DNA from: Astropecten irregularis
Lineage: Eukaryota > Echinodermata > Asteroidea > Paxillosida > Astropectinidae
Assembly: GCA_963971285.1 (NCBI GenBank)
Contig: OZ020263.1
Span: forward strand, 4,278,001-4,342,000
Length of the DNA stretch: 64,000 bases
Direction: 5' to 3'
Under the pieces are notes generated by a model that searched no databases, was not told the DNA's origin, and saw only the letters and a program-made list of their open reading frames with translations. The stretch's first letter is position 1, and every line of letters starts with the position of its first letter. Both the position numbers and the translations under genes were made by a program. Shown in pieces: positions 19,676 through 31,385 of the stretch.

Positions 19676-22600
19676 CTGTTTGGGGAAGAAGGGATGAAAT
19701 ACTGAATCAAAATATCTTTTCATAATAAAGATCGTCGGATCTTGATTATGGTATACTGTTTAGTGGATTTCATTCAACCCACATTAGTATTTTATGAATT
19801 TATGATCCACAAATGAAAAAGAAAAAAGACCCAGCATTTTTGTTTGGTACCAAGGACTTTACAGTAGATTCAGAAAGGTTCCCTAGCCCAAGTTCCTAAG
19901 CGGTTAGAGTGAAAGACAGAACACCTTTCACAAGATCTGGCTTTTGGACTAATACTAATAGGTGCTGTGTTGGCAAATGATGCACTCCGTCGAAGGACCA
20001 AATGGGTTTTGAAAAAACGACGTAATATTTGTGTAGGTTGTCTGGCTCCTGGTGTGGCACTGCACAGCATGATGATGGATAACACTAGGTTTATAATTGG
20101 ACATTGATGACACAGGGCCAATTTCATGGAGCCGTTAAGCACAAAAACATTTGCTTAGCACAAAATATCTTGCTCAATAAATCTAAACACCATTAAAAAT
20201 CCCATTTGATATTCGTGGTCAGCAAACATTAGCCAAAGAACAATCATAAGTGAAACACGTGGAAATGAGGTTGTTTAATAATCTTGTTTAAGACAGCAAT
20301 TTCAGGGTTGGTTAGCAAGTTTTTGTGCTAAGCAGGGCCGTGAAATTGGCCCCAGGCTTTTGTAAATAGGTCTACTGCAGTTCTGGGACATGTAATCTGC
20401 AGTAAATTTAACAGGAACCAGACCAGTTTCATACACTGCTGTGTTAAATTTTAGTTTCATTTCCAGGACGAGCAAATCGGTTTCTTTTTAGATTTATTTA
20501 CCTTGGCCTTCAAAAAAGGCTTCTGTCTTCTGTCTGTCGGCTGTGGCTACCTTCCTCCTGTCTGAATCCTGCTCGTACATGTATCTGGAGTAACCGTTGG
20601 ACGTGCCGATCCTCTTCAGGGTCCCGTCCTCGTTCAAGGTGGGATCGGGTCGGTCCAGGTCCCCGTAGCCATTCTGCAGATTCATCGCGGAGGGCGGCGG
20701 CTGGCTGCGAGGGCGCTCTTGCCGGGCAGCCTCGTAGTAGCCCTGGTTCTGCTCTCGCTTCCAGTAGTCCTCCTCGTTGACGATGGCTCCGCGGATCATG
20801 TCCAGCACCAAGTCTTTTTCTGAATAAAGAAAAAAAACAGTCAAAAAGTTAATAATACAAACATGACCACATAAATGAGGTATCACCACCGCTCAAACAA
20901 TCTTTAAAGTGCTCTTCTATGACCCTAAACGTATTTTACCTTTCTTCGGCTCCCGAAAAACTGAGACAGTTTGGGAAGTTTTCAGATGATTTTGCATTTG
21001 CAATGCATTTGGCCAATCACAAAGCTCAGAATCAAATAACCCTTTCCAGATGCGCATTTGGTTTACAAATTCTGTGATTTGTGATTGGCAGACGCGTTGC
21101 AAACTCTTGGTGATGCACAATTTGCAATCGCCCAAATTATTTTCTGCTATCAGCAGTTTCCTCAGAATGGGCCCTGAAATGTCACGGTACCAGCCTGGGG
21201 CCAATTTCATAGAGCTGCTTAGCACAAAAAATTGCCTAGCACAAAAATAGCTTGCCCAATAAAACAATCAAACCCTATTTGAAAATTCCATTTGATATTC
21301 ATGGTCAAGAGCAATTGCAAGTGATACACAACACACAGAAATTTGATTGTTAATCCTGTTTTTACTAAGACAGAAATGTCATGCTTAGCGAATTGTTGTG
21401 CTAAGCAGCTCTATAAAATTGGCCCCTGCCTAGAGCCCATCTGATCCTTTGCCTGTGGATACTCACCTCTCTGTCCAGCCGAGCACAGCCATGCCTGGAC
21501 GGCATTAATGGAATCTGTCTGCAGTATCTGACACAGCATCTCCATCACCTGAAATAGATAATGAACAAACACACCATTTAGAGATACATGTAATTCTAAA
21601 AAAAATACCAAGTGCAGATGTTGAGACAAGAAGGTATATAACAGCGAGGTCGATGGACAGTGGTGTATCTAGGGAAAACAGCGCCCAGGGCAAGTGCTAA
21701 AATTGCACCCCTAATTCCAACCTCTGATGCCAATGGAAAAAAACGCAGACAATTTGAAATTGGAATCTTTCTTTGTTTGTTCATTGGATTAGATTTCCAA
21801 TAACCTCAATAGTATAGCTATCTTTTTTTTCCTTTGCGATTTTGGCGCCCCCTAAAAATGGCACCCGGGACACGTGCCCCCTTGCCCCCTTATGAATATG
21901 CATGTTACTCCTGGTCCTGAAACCAAGGACTCCTCAAAAGTGCCTTGCCCAATGAAACATTCATGGAAAGATGATGAGAAGATACAATCTTAGAGGTGGG
22001 AGGAAAACCCCAGAGTAACATTCTGGGTAAAACCCATAGAATCAGGTAGGGACTGAAAACCCAATCCACTTGTGGACTGAGCCGGACTCCAGCCTGGACC
22101 CCGGAGGTCAAATGATGAGGAGAGTACTGCTATGCCAATCTAACTAGCTTCATATTCACTGCCAGTGGACTCAAACTACAGGCCATTGTTACTCCCATGA
22201 TATGGATTTGTTTTTTACAGATCCAAACCAACTCACCAATGCTTCCTGATCGGCTTCTGGTGCGATGTGATGGAAGAGCTCCCTTGGCCTCTGCTTCTGG
22301 CGTGAGAAGCCTCTAGACATGGCCCTGGACGGCGGAGGGATGAGGCGGCCGGTATCGGCCGAGTAGACGCTGGTCCTCTTGGGCTGCATCTCCTGCTGCT
22401 CCTTGATCTCCTTGGGGAGACCCAAGCCGGCCTTCTCCGTCAGCTGGCGCAGTTCATCCCGCCACAGATCTGTCATGGGGACTATAATAAAGACAAAAAT
22501 CCAGGTGGAAGTCATCAGCAACGAAATCCAATCATTGACTGTTTACCAGGAAATTGAAAACCACAACAGCCTGGCCTCAAATGAAGATGATTCCATGTGA

Positions 22601-25600
22601 TTTAAAGGAGCAGTGTAACGCCCACACACTACCACCCTATAGTTCAATTGGCAAAATTTCTAGAAAAGTAATGGTCCATAACAAATTCTGTAAAAAAAAG
22701 CCCAAGGGGCAATTTCATAGAGATGCTTATAAGCACAACATTTGCTTGACTATGAAAAGTCTTCCTTGATCAAACACTGGATTACCAACCAAATTTTTAT
22801 GTGATGTTTACTGCTTTAGTGACTAAATTGTATTCAGCCATTTTTCGCTGAGCACAACATTCACAAGGAGTTTTGGCTTGCATATCGATTTTATTGACCA
22901 AGGTTTTTGGTGCTTAAGCAAAATTTGTGTACTTAAGCAGCTCTATGAAATTGGCCCCTGATTTTTTTTTTTGGACATGCTGGGTGAAAGGAGAGAGCTT
23001 AATAACCAAACAAATTTGCTGCGTATCCACCAAATCTAGAAGAAGAAAATTGGTGGTTGCCAGAATTTTGCTTGGGCATTTTCACTGAATTGCGAGATAG
23101 ACACATGTTTCCTTTCACCAAACACTTAGATTGGATTCCACATCCTGCCTATCCAATCACGGACATCAATATGAAAAGGTGATAAAAGCCGTTTTCTCTC
23201 TGATACAGTACATGATCCGAGGGCTTCAATTTCATGCACCACAGAATGTTGCTATGATGAATATTGCGTGGGTTGTAAATCACCTGGATACCGCTGCCAC
23301 GGTAACTCTGGTATCTATGGCAGATTACATTGTATCTTAAGGAGCAGCCAAAGTGAATGGGCAAAGCAGGATTCATTATAATGGCATTAGGCCTATGCCT
23401 GGATGGCTGTATGAGCTATTAGACTTTTGCCAGTAAATTTCTTTAAGATCATCTACTTTTCTTATTTTTAAGAGAATTGTATTCTATTGTATTGATACTA
23501 TTCAATACGACAACTGTAACAATACTGGGGCCAATTTCACGGTGCTGCTTAGCACAAAAATTTGATAAGCATGACATTTCTGTCTGAATGAAAACAGGGT
23601 TAACAACCAAATTTCCATGTGTTGTGTATTGTTCTTTGGCTGTTGTTCATTCACTGACCATTAATATCAAATGAAATTTTTTTTGCTAAGCAAATTTTTG
23701 TGCTAAGCAGCCCCATGAAATTAGCCCCTGCTGGTTTGCAGTGTGATTTGGGGCAAATATTGCAAAGGTATATAACAGTAATGTTCAACCCTTCCCAAAC
23801 TGTTCACAATAAGTGCTACTGTGTGAGCGGGCCAAAAAGGCATACCAGTCCTCATTGGTTGATGTGTAGGAGCTTGAACCTCACTTCAACAAAAATATTT
23901 AAAAATGAAGTCTGGAGTGTTCCAGACTTTGAACTTGCAAAATGCTCACAGGAAAACACAATAGCTTTGTCCTTTTCCAGTCTAAATCTTGTGGAGAACA
24001 AGAAGTAATTTTTAGGATTTCTGACTAAGCTTGTTTACTAGTGCATGTGAGCATCGAACCTCTTCAAATAAGTATGATACTCGAGGTTTGTGGTTCAAAA
24101 AGGATATAAAAAATATTTTACAATGTGTATCTATAACCCCCAAAACTTTCAAGTGAAGACTGCTTAGAATATCAACCAACTAAGTTATGATGAACACATG
24201 AAAAGCATAATTATTTTCTACATAGTGTGCCAGAATCGTGCAAAATGAAATGGGATTGAAAAACGTGACTGTATGTGTGGTTACAACTTGGATTAGTACA
24301 ACTTGAACAATAAAATTCACTTTTGAACAATGGCATTAACAGTGAGTGAACAATGACATTCACATTTGAACAATGGCATTGGCATTTGACAGTGAGTGAA
24401 CAATGACATTCACATTTGAACACTGACATTTAGACTTGACAAACTATCCGGTACATTAAGAACTTTTATTTATTTTATTTTTTTTTGACTTTTTCAAATT
24501 TTTTGGAATTTGAAAAATGAAATAAAGATTTGAACAACGAAACCTAGAATTTAAAAAATGACATTAAAACTGAAAACAGCAATGACATTGAAATGGATGT
24601 GAAAATAAGCTCATTTGTCATCTTTTCGTGTCACAAATGCACCCAAGAAATGAAGCTGTAGTTTTCAAGCAATGGAGAAGCATAGTGTGAAATGTGTAAT
24701 GCATTTTTCGTCCAAGCATTTAGTCTGTGCAATTGTGTGACAACTCCCTCCCCAAAATAAAAGAGAACAATTTAACAGGCATATGGAACAACTTTCCCTT
24801 TCAAGCATCAAACAATTGGCGTTTATGAAACGGCGGATTAGGCTCAGGCTCCAGCTCTGTCATCCATGTGCTGAAAATATAGGTTGTGGTTTTTCATTGA
24901 AGCTGAAGCTCTGTTTTCCTTTTCAAACCAGAGAATCTACTTCCAAACCACAGCCAAAAGTCTCTATTTTGATACTCGTTATTTTTAGAATGGATTCCAG
25001 AAATGGAGCTGGAGCCTTAATTAGCCCCCGTTTCGTAAAATGATAAAAAAAAACACTGCAAATGAGATAACAACAATCAATTAAAAAAAAAAAAAAAAAA
25101 AAAAACTTTTCAAAACTCACTGAGCCCAAATTTTGGATCGGCCTTCTCCTTGAAGCCGAGTGGGTATGTGCTAAGTCCCGTCACGGTGTTGATAGGGAAG
25201 CGATGTGAGTTGAGCATAGGATTCTGGTTGTGAATTCTGTATTTTGAGGGATTGACGGCCGGGATGCGGTAGGAGTACATTTGCCGCTGCTCGCCGGTCG
25301 ACGGACGTCTGAGAAGATCGCGGGCGTGATTTATACTGGCAAAATGCTCATCGTGTACGGCGCAGATCGGTATATCATTCAGGCCTGAGGGAGGTAACAA
25401 ACAATGGACTTGTCGCAAAACAATTGGATGGACGGTCCGGTCCGTATCCAATCGTCCTCGGAAGGCATTGTCGTGACAACCCCCGTCTCAGGCTTGGTGG
25501 AAGGCCCAGGATAGATCTCTATCCAAGACCAGACCCTTGTAGGACGGCTCATCAGAGCCCGCAGACAAGGACGCTGCGTCCAGCAGAAAATCTCAGCGTA

Positions 25601-28600
25601 CCGAGTGCGAGTATTGATTAATTAGCTGTGAGTGTACAAGGCTCAGCTTGGAAAAAAGGAGCATGATGCCAGAGTAATAAGAACTACGTTCCTATCAGGA
25701 AAAGAATTCCTGCAAAACTGCTGTTTGAATTAACCTTTGAATCTTAAGTGTGGAAGGATTATATAGCTACATTGAGATGCTTGAGAATTTGTCTTTCTTA
25801 TTTTTTTGGGCCAAAATATACAGATCCCATGCTCAGTTCACATTTGTTAGTGCATGCCTGACGAAGCAACATACAGAATCTAAGCAGTTAGTAGAATGGG
25901 TATTTGGTTGGGAGGACGGGGTTTGAAGGACTATGCTTTGAGAAAATTTTGGCAAAAGATCAGGGGAGGGCATTAGTATGTATGTAATTTGCCGATGAAA
26001 ATGTATATTAGTCGAGAATTATATACAAAACCAACACCATGCATTTTACACAGGGAAGTTAGTACAAGCACGATTGCTAAACTACACACCTAACCAAGTT
26101 TCATAATGGTTTCCTCAAATGACAACCATGATGTTACCACGGTAACCAAAGTGTGTTACCATGGTAACACCACATTCACAAGTCAAGACTTACTCATGCC
26201 AAATTTGGGGTCGACACGTTCCCGCATGGACAGCGGGAAGCGACGGTACTGCTTTTGCGCGTCGATCTGATTGACCTTGTGGTTTTGCAAAGGGGGGTTG
26301 ATGTGGTTGGGATGGTAGTTAATAGCCTGGACGGGCAGCCGGGCGGTGGGGAGGGACATGCGGGTCTGGTCTAGGGCGCCGGTCCTGGGCCTTCTCATTT
26401 GCAGACGGGGGTTGACGACAAAGCCTTCGTCATGGACGGAACATATGGGAATATCCAGCAAACCTGTACAATTTGAATTCAGTACAATGAATAGGTTAGG
26501 CATTTTATCATAGAATATAAAGAGAAAACCACATTTATGAATGTCAAAACTTCAGACTTTCAATATGGCTGAAATTGTTTATCACTTTTACAAGAACGAA
26601 ATGCAATATGAAAAGCAATAATATTGCACTGAAAATGCAAACAGTTCTGTATTCCCTTGAAATCAAAATGAACAAAATATCAAACTGCTTCCAACAAAAT
26701 GCCTCTTTTACAGAAAAGAAATCGCCAAAAGGCATGTTCACACGATGCTAAAAAAACTCGCAAGGCTTGCAAGTTTTTCTCATACTTGAGAAATTTCTCA
26801 AGGATTCGGCACCAGAGAAGTCGGTCACTCTCAAGCATTGGTGTCCTTTCACACGATGACCCTTTTGTAAGATTTTGCAAACATGAGAAAAAGTCCCAAG
26901 CCTTGCAAGTTGTTTAGCATATTGTGTGAAAAGGCCTAAATTAGCAAACCTATACATGTACAAGAAAAATTCAATGCAACATATTCGCATATCTTGGTGA
27001 AAATCAATTGCTAAATTTAAAGGTAATATATTTTGTCAAAGAAATACAGATTCATGGGCATAAATATCAAGACAGATACAGTAACAGTCATCTGTGAAAA
27101 TTTCAGTCCCATACAGTGCCCATTTTTGAGAAACTACAGTGAAAAATGGCCACAGTATTTCTTAAGTCTTTTTTTTCGCTTTTATTTTTGACCTTTAAAA
27201 GATCATTTTGGTCACTGGTTTTACTCTTTTCTTGATAAATACAGCATTTCAGGCAGAACAAATGTACCAGTATGTTTCTACCATCACCATCTTTATATCC
27301 TGTAAGGTAAATCTGTGTGAAGATTTGTGTTTCGGTATGCTACCAAAGTATGATAAAAATGAAAAAACACATCAATAATATTTGGCCAGCCACTGAAAAA
27401 AAAATTGATCTCTAAAAATTGGAGCCAGACTGACTGCTTGGGAAATGCACATAGCCTCGGGCATCAAATGAAATGAATAGTCTGGTATACAGATTTTTGA
27501 CCAAGTATATAATACGTCTCAATGCCCTTTTAAACCTTAAGGCACGACAGGGCAGCTATTTCTCAGATGCCATCCATTTTCAAGCTTCAGAGTCCTTTTT
27601 CTAAAAATGAGAACAGGCTTTCACTTTGTTGAATTGGCAAACAATATTATATCAAACGTCCGTAATGAACTGCACTGTTACGAGTGAGATCGGACGGTTG
27701 TTTCGTGCGAAGGAAACCAGACGATCCATCAAATTTTTGTTTTATTTCGGCAAAAGGCATCGCCGCTTCATTGGCTGGGACACCACCACGCCGAGAGGCA
27801 GCTGTGTTCATTTCCTGAATATCCCTGAGATTCCGCGGCAGTTTAATATAATAATTTACCAAATTTTCCTGCCAGACGCGTGTCCATCGCTGGCCGTCAG
27901 TATTCAAAACAAAAAAAGATCCGAGCAAATTTTTCTTCCAAATGTTTTGTCCACGATAAAACGGGTGGACACAGAAAGTCCCCCTTGGTTATTTGGAATA
28001 TAAACAATTGATGCAGGATGTATTTGAAATTACTGACTGATTATGAAGTTAATAGAATTACACAGCTGAGGATGTATGGGGGCCACTTAAAGAAAAAGGC
28101 GGGGCGGGTGTGGGGGGCAGGATGTAACCTGGAAATGGGGGCACAGAATATGTTGAGGCTGACCTGAAAATAACATCATAAAAGCCAGTCAAATATGCAC
28201 ATGCATTACTGTACTGTATGCTAAATATCAATATTATCATTGGGATATCGGATAATTCAGGGAATTTTTTGTGTTTTTCAGATTTTGTTTATCCAATGTG
28301 ATATTTCTTAGGAGACTAATGTAATTAAATTCAAATAAAGGGAAACTGCTTGGATTAATTTCAGTTATTGGAAAATGGACAATGAAAATTTAGTGCCATG
28401 CAGTACGGTATTTTGGTGATCAAAGGTTCAAATCCCGCTCTAGTCAGATTTTTTTTCTCACCTTTAAATGGAATACACAAATTCACACCATTTGTGTATT
28501 TTGAGCTTCATTGGTAAAAGGAACCAAAAAACGAAATTTGGTTGGACGAGGCATGCACCAATCAAGGACCAAGACCCAACACAGATATAACTTGAGACTG

Positions 28601-29384
28601 TGAAAGTGTCTCAGTTCTTCGGCTTGATAAAGGCTAGAAGTCTGTAGCCAAAAAATCGCTACTTTCAGTCAACATTCAGAGCCATCAAACACTTAACTTC
28701 TTAAAGGTACTATATATCATACTTTGGTAGCATACTGAAACAAAAATCTTGACAGATGTACCTTTAACTTACAGGGTATAGAGATGGTGATGGTATATTG
28801 CTGTATTTATCCAGAAAAGAGTAAAACCAATTGACAAAAAAACAATTTTGATCTTTGGAAGATCAAAAATCCTGCGAACAGATTTTAAGATTCTGTGGGC
28901 GTTTTTCACTGTCTTATCAAAGAGTGGTGGGCACCATATGGGACTGGGAATTTCACAGATGACTGTCATAGTGTATTTTTCTTGATATTTTTGCCCATGA
29001 ATCTGCATTTCTTTGACAAAATCCAAAGTATGAAATAACCTTTAACATAAAAAGTATTTAACAACAAAGATATAGATAATTTGCATATATTATCTATTTC
29101 CCGACAAAGAATCACTTAATATTAACAAGGATATGCTTCCAAATAATGCAAGACGGCCTACCTTTGATGTGTCTGACCCTGCCAGGATGAGGATTGTGTC
29201 TGGCAAAGAAGGGACTCTGGCTGAGATTGCCGAACCTGGCGCTGGCCATGGTGGCCGGCCGGTTGCCAGCAAAGTCCTTCCTTGTCATGGGCATGTGGTG
29301 ATTCTTGGAGCTGTTCTCGGGCACGATGCCCAGCGTGCTGCGCACTACCAGCGGGTCGCCATTGGACGGAGTGAAAACAGGCAT
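19476..29384 (-). CDS. TBATA: TBATA (Spatial) homologue
   Basis: This is a homologue of thymus, brain and testes associated protein. In mammals it is made in thymic stroma, spermatids and neurons, has been linked to microtubule/kinesin transport and has been reported to restrain the NEDD8 pathway; its role in invertebrates is not established. The coding exons, 5' to 3' on the minus strand, are 29384-29162, 26463-26194, 25384-25121, 22481-22237, 21548-21467, 20819-20502 and 19675-19476. That is 1602 bases and 533 residues if every exon is used, against about 350 in humans. Recognisable blocks are FGNLSQSPFFARHNPHP (residues about 52-68), IPIC.VHDE (twice), YSADTGRLIPPPSRAMSR, MEMLCQILQTDSINAVQAWL and KDLVLDMI. 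They occur in the same order as in human TBATA. The extra length comes mostly from the duplicated second exon and a longer C-terminus. Start: the first ATG after the exon's acceptor at 29420. Confidence 0.88.
20113..20356. mobile_element. MITE, GGGGCCAATTTCATAGAGCTGC family, copy 3
   Basis: The ends agggccaatttcatggagcc and ggccgtgaaattggcccc are inverted. It belongs to the subtype with tttgcttagcacaaaa near the left end and atttgatattcgtggtcagc inside. It lies in the last TBATA intron. Confidence 0.85.
20502..20819 (-). CDS. TBATA: TBATA coding exon 6
   Basis: Acceptor ttattcag, donor CCAAG|GTAAAT. It opens with KDLVLDMIRGAIVNEEDYW, continuous with the helix begun in exon 5, then becomes polar and low in conservation (RSQPPPSAMNLQNGYGDLDR, GTSNGYSRYMYEQDSDRRK). 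Confidence 0.85.
21195..21428. mobile_element. MITE, GGGGCCAATTTCATAGAGCTGC family, copy 4
   Basis: The ends ggggccaatttcatagagct and agctctataaaattggcccc are nearly perfect inverses. It lies in the intron between TBATA exons 6 and 5, about 40 bases from the exon 5 donor. Confidence 0.88.
21467..21548 (-). CDS. TBATA: TBATA coding exon 5
   Basis: A small exon of 82 bases between acceptor tatttcag and donor GAGAG|GTGAGT. It encodes VMEMLCQILQTDSINAVQAW plus LCSAGQR, matching the family's helical LLCRILETD-type block. Confidence 0.9.
21657..21885. mobile_element. Degenerate hAT-like G-rich repeat
   Basis: It starts CAGTGGTGTATCTAGG, like hAT ends, and contains gcgcccagggcaag and cacccgggacacgtgccccc. 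No matching right end is seen, so it is probably truncated. A related stretch is at 44885-45090. Confidence 0.5.
22237..22481 (-). CDS. TBATA: TBATA coding exon 4
   Basis: Acceptor ttattatag, donor GCATTG|GTGAGT; it enters in phase 1 and leaves in phase 0. It encodes MTDLWRDELRQLTEKAGL and the signature YSADTGRLIPPPSRAMSR, the best match to vertebrate TBATA in this exon. Confidence 0.9.
22704..22960. mobile_element. MITE, GGGGCCAATTTCATAGAGCTGC family, copy 5
   Basis: The ends ggggcaatttcatagagatg and agctctatgaaattggcccc are inverted, with the gtgatgtttactgcttt interior subtype. It lies in the long intron between TBATA exons 4 and 3. Confidence 0.85.
23525..23730. mobile_element. MITE, GGGGCCAATTTCATAGAGCTGC family, copy 6
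   Basis: The ends ggggccaatttcacggtgct and agccccatgaaattagcccc are inverted, with CTG next to both ends. Intronic in TBATA. Confidence 0.82.
24296..24430. repeat. Short tandem repeat, TTGAACAATGACATTCACA units
   Basis: Four to five imperfect units of about 20-50 bases (gaacaatggcatt, cagtgagtgaacaatgacatt). Noncoding, within a TBATA intron; the rest of 23731-24820 shows nothing recognisable. Confidence 0.7.
24821..25040. mobile_element. MITE, GTTTACGAAACGGAGGCTCAGGCTCC family, copy 1
   Basis: The left end gtttatgaaacggcggatta is mirrored by ttagcccccgtttcgtaaa. The interior (ccagagaatctacttccaaacc, tatttttagaatggattc) is shared with 30950-31178, 49502-49716 and 57193-57430. Confidence 0.8.
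25121..25384 (-). CDS. TBATA: TBATA coding exon 3, copy B of duplicated exon
   Basis: Exactly 88 codons, phase 1 to phase 1, from acceptor gcctcag-like cctcag to donor GCTCA|GTGAGT. It begins LNDIPICAVHDEHF and ends EKADPKFGL, closely matching the ends of exon 2. The middle is diverged (LLRRPSTG, RIPAVNPSKYRIHNQNP). Being phase-symmetric, it can be skipped or swapped with exon 2 without changing frame. Confidence 0.9.
26133..26168. promoter_or_regulatory. Two RFX X-box palindromes
   Basis: GTTACCACGGTAAC at 26133-26146 and GTTACCATGGTAAC at 26155-26168 both fit the RFX X-box GTNRCC(N)RGYAAC with a 2-base spacer; the second is a perfect palindrome. They are 22 bases apart and lie 25-60 bases inside the intron after TBATA exon 2. 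RFX factors drive many ciliary and sperm genes. Function here is inferred. Confidence 0.55.
26194..26463 (-). CDS. TBATA: TBATA coding exon 2, copy A of duplicated exon
   Basis: Exactly 90 codons, phase 1 to phase 1, from acceptor ttgtacag to donor GCATGA|GTAAGT. It begins LLDIPICSVHDEGF and ends RERVDPKFGM. The IPIC.VHDE block corresponds to the KPVCVV-type segment after the HPHP motif in vertebrate TBATA, where only one such segment is known to me. Confidence 0.9.
27019..27355. repeat. Dispersed repeat, CATACTTTGGTAGCATAC family, copy 1
   Basis: It contains gaaatacagattcatgggca, gaaaatttcagtcccatacag, aaatacagcatttcaggca and ggtatgctaccaaagtatgat. About nine copies occur between here and 60.4 kb, usually bounded by aaaggta/tacctttaa. 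Intronic in TBATA. Confidence 0.75.
28381..28450 (+). repeat. SINE fragment
   Basis: It contains the B-box end of the main SINE family (aggttcaaatcccgctctagtcag) and its tail. No A box remains. Confidence 0.55.
28700..29050. repeat. Dispersed repeat, CATACTTTGGTAGCATAC family, copy 2
   Basis: Opposite orientation to copy 1: atcatactttggtagcatac, gctgtatttatccagaaaag, gactgggaatttcacagatg. It is immediately upstream (in gene order, downstream) of the first TBATA coding exon. Confidence 0.75.
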
Positions 29385-29419
29385 TTTCAAGTTTTCGTTT
29401 CAGATCTTTGTCTTCAGAT
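29162..29419 (-). CDS. TBATA: TBATA first coding exon
   Basis: Acceptor tatttttgcag before 29419; 35 untranslated bases precede ATG at 29384. It encodes a variable N-terminus, then FGNLSQSPFFARHNPHPGRV, the most conserved TBATA segment, and ends CAAAG|GTAGGC in phase 1. An acceptor upstream of the start means at least one non-coding 5' exon exists. Confidence 0.9.
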
Positions 29420-29608
29420 CTGCAAAAATATAAAGGAGAACAATTTGTTTTACAGTTTAGTATTTAAAAAGTCTTGTTTGTTTGTTAGGTTGTCTGGGTT
29501 TATTTTGAAAGAGAGTATGAGACTGACATAGCAGTGAGGATACAGTGACAGTCTTTCCAAGTTTTAGTTCACCTTAAAGTTGTTTGTTAGGTTTGCCTTT
29601 TAAAAGGC

Positions 29609-29840
29609 CTGGGGCCAATTTTATAGAGCTGCTTTTGCACCAAAATTTGCTTAAGCACCAAAAATCTTGGTAAATACCGGTATGTATGCCAGCCAAAACT
29701 TCTTATGAATGTTATACTCAGCAAACAATGGCCGAATAATAGTCAAAAGCAGTAAACAGCTAATGAAAATTTGGTTGGTAAATCTTGTTTGATCAAGGAA
29801 GACTTTTTATGCTTAAGCAGCTCTATGAAGTAAGCCCCTA
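29609..29840. mobile_element. MITE, GGGGCCAATTTCATAGAGCTGC family, copy 7
   Basis: The ends ggggccaattttatagagct and agctctatgaagtaagcccc are inverted, with the gttatactcagcaaacaatgg interior in reverse relative to copy 2. Confidence 0.82.
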
Positions 29841-29980
29841 GCATGCATGGGAGAAGAGTAGCGGTTTGTATGTTTAAGTCAGTACATGATACCATCATCT
29901 TAACTTCGTAATAAAGTTTTTTTTCTAAGAAGACTATAAAAATTACAGTTCTGCAAGGCAAAAGATATAAGAATTGATAT

Positions 29981-30118
29981 TCTTGAAAAGTGAACAACGA
30001 AAAATTGACAGGAGCGGGATTTGAATCGGCAACCTCCTGAACACTGTACAAATGCTCTGAACTGAGCTATCCAGCCATACGTTGGTGGTATCCCTAATAG
30101 TAAATTATTTTCGTTCAT
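29981..30118 (-). repeat. tRNA-derived SINE, main family, copy 2
   Basis: The tail gaaaagtgaacaacgaaaaa, a degraded B-box region (gggatttgaatcggc), A-box-like ctgagctatccagcc and leader acgttggtggtatccc are all present. The following stretch to 30940 shows no gene or recognisable repeat. Confidence 0.75.
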
Positions 30119-30949
30119 TCTTCTTAAAACTTGCTACATAATGTAAATTGATGGGAAACCTGTGCTATAGGTAAAAAGTTCAGAGACTCAGAGAGTGTTT
30201 TAAGATAAATCAATTTCAAGGATCTTAACTGCCTTCTCATATTTCTTATCTGTTCATGTCTTGCCGAGCATGCCTTGAACTTTGGAATGGAATTTTGGAT
30301 TCTTATAAATACTGTCATTATTATCATCTTTAATACTATCATTATAACTGACACATCTAATGTAGTGTCCATTCGTATATGGCACGAAAAACATGATTAC
30401 AATAGCGTGAAGTAGGACAAAGGGTATCTGTTTATAAAATGTCTATTTTAGTCAAAAGAGAGAATTAACAGTAAGGAGTTTTTCCAAGTTTAACTTTTTA
30501 TCAGTATGTAATAAAAATGGGTTTGACATGTTTTTTGTAAACATAGCACAGACATGGTCTTTAATCAATGACTAGATGCCTCTTTCAAACATCACCGTTG
30601 CTCCGATACACTTGAGCACCTCTCAAGTAGTGCATGCATGTTCTCATTCCACTCAGCCTTAACAATTGCCATGATCATGTTATCAATGTACAGGGAGATA
30701 AGATTATTATCTACGATCAATGCACAAACCAGACATAATGTCATCATTCAAATCCCAAAACATTTGCTCACATTTTTTAGGGGTTTAAGTTTAGACCTTG
30801 GTATAAGAGAATGTTGTACACATCTATGATAACAGATAAGACACATAGATTTGACATCTATGTTTTGGTAATATTTGTATTGGCTATGTCATTGAGGAGG
30901 CCACGCCCAACTGGGCACCATAGCAACAGTTTAGTGAGCGTGACTATGG

Positions 30950-31178
30950 GGGTTTACGAAACGGCGGCTCAGGCTCCGGCTCAGGCTCCAGCTCCGACTC
31001 ATCCATAATGCTGAAAATATAGGTTGTGGTTTTTCATCGAAACTGAAGCTCTATTATCCTTTTCAAACCAGAGAATCTACTTCCGAACCGCAGCCAAAAG
31101 CAACTATTTTAATACCCGTTATTTCAGAATGGATTCATGAAATGGAGACAGAGCCTGAGCCTCCGTTTCGTAAACGCC
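30950..31178. mobile_element. MITE, GTTTACGAAACGGAGGCTCAGGCTCC family, copy 2
   Basis: The ends gtttacgaaacggcggctc and gagcctccgtttcgtaaac are inverted. The interior, tataggttgtggtttttcat, matches 24821-25040. Confidence 0.85.
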
Positions 31179-31385
31179 CTATGATTCTAAAGCTCTTTCA
31201 AGCCAGCTAGTGACTTTACTGTAAACACTGGTGTATTGAATTCATCATGTGCGGCCAATTAGAGGAATACGTGGAGTCCAGTTACACCGTGGTGGCTGTA
31301 GGGACAAATCGTCTGAGTAAATTTATAGTGGATGCGATTTGTTAGCACAGCTTACCAAACTGAATATCTATTTATCTATTTATTT

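Noticed and set aside
19465..19710. 81-codon minus-strand frame over the last TBATA exon
   Set aside because: It is in a different phase from the one imposed by the upstream exon. The in-phase reading gives PKLRYISTPKDG and a stop at 19476, consistent with the rest of the gene.
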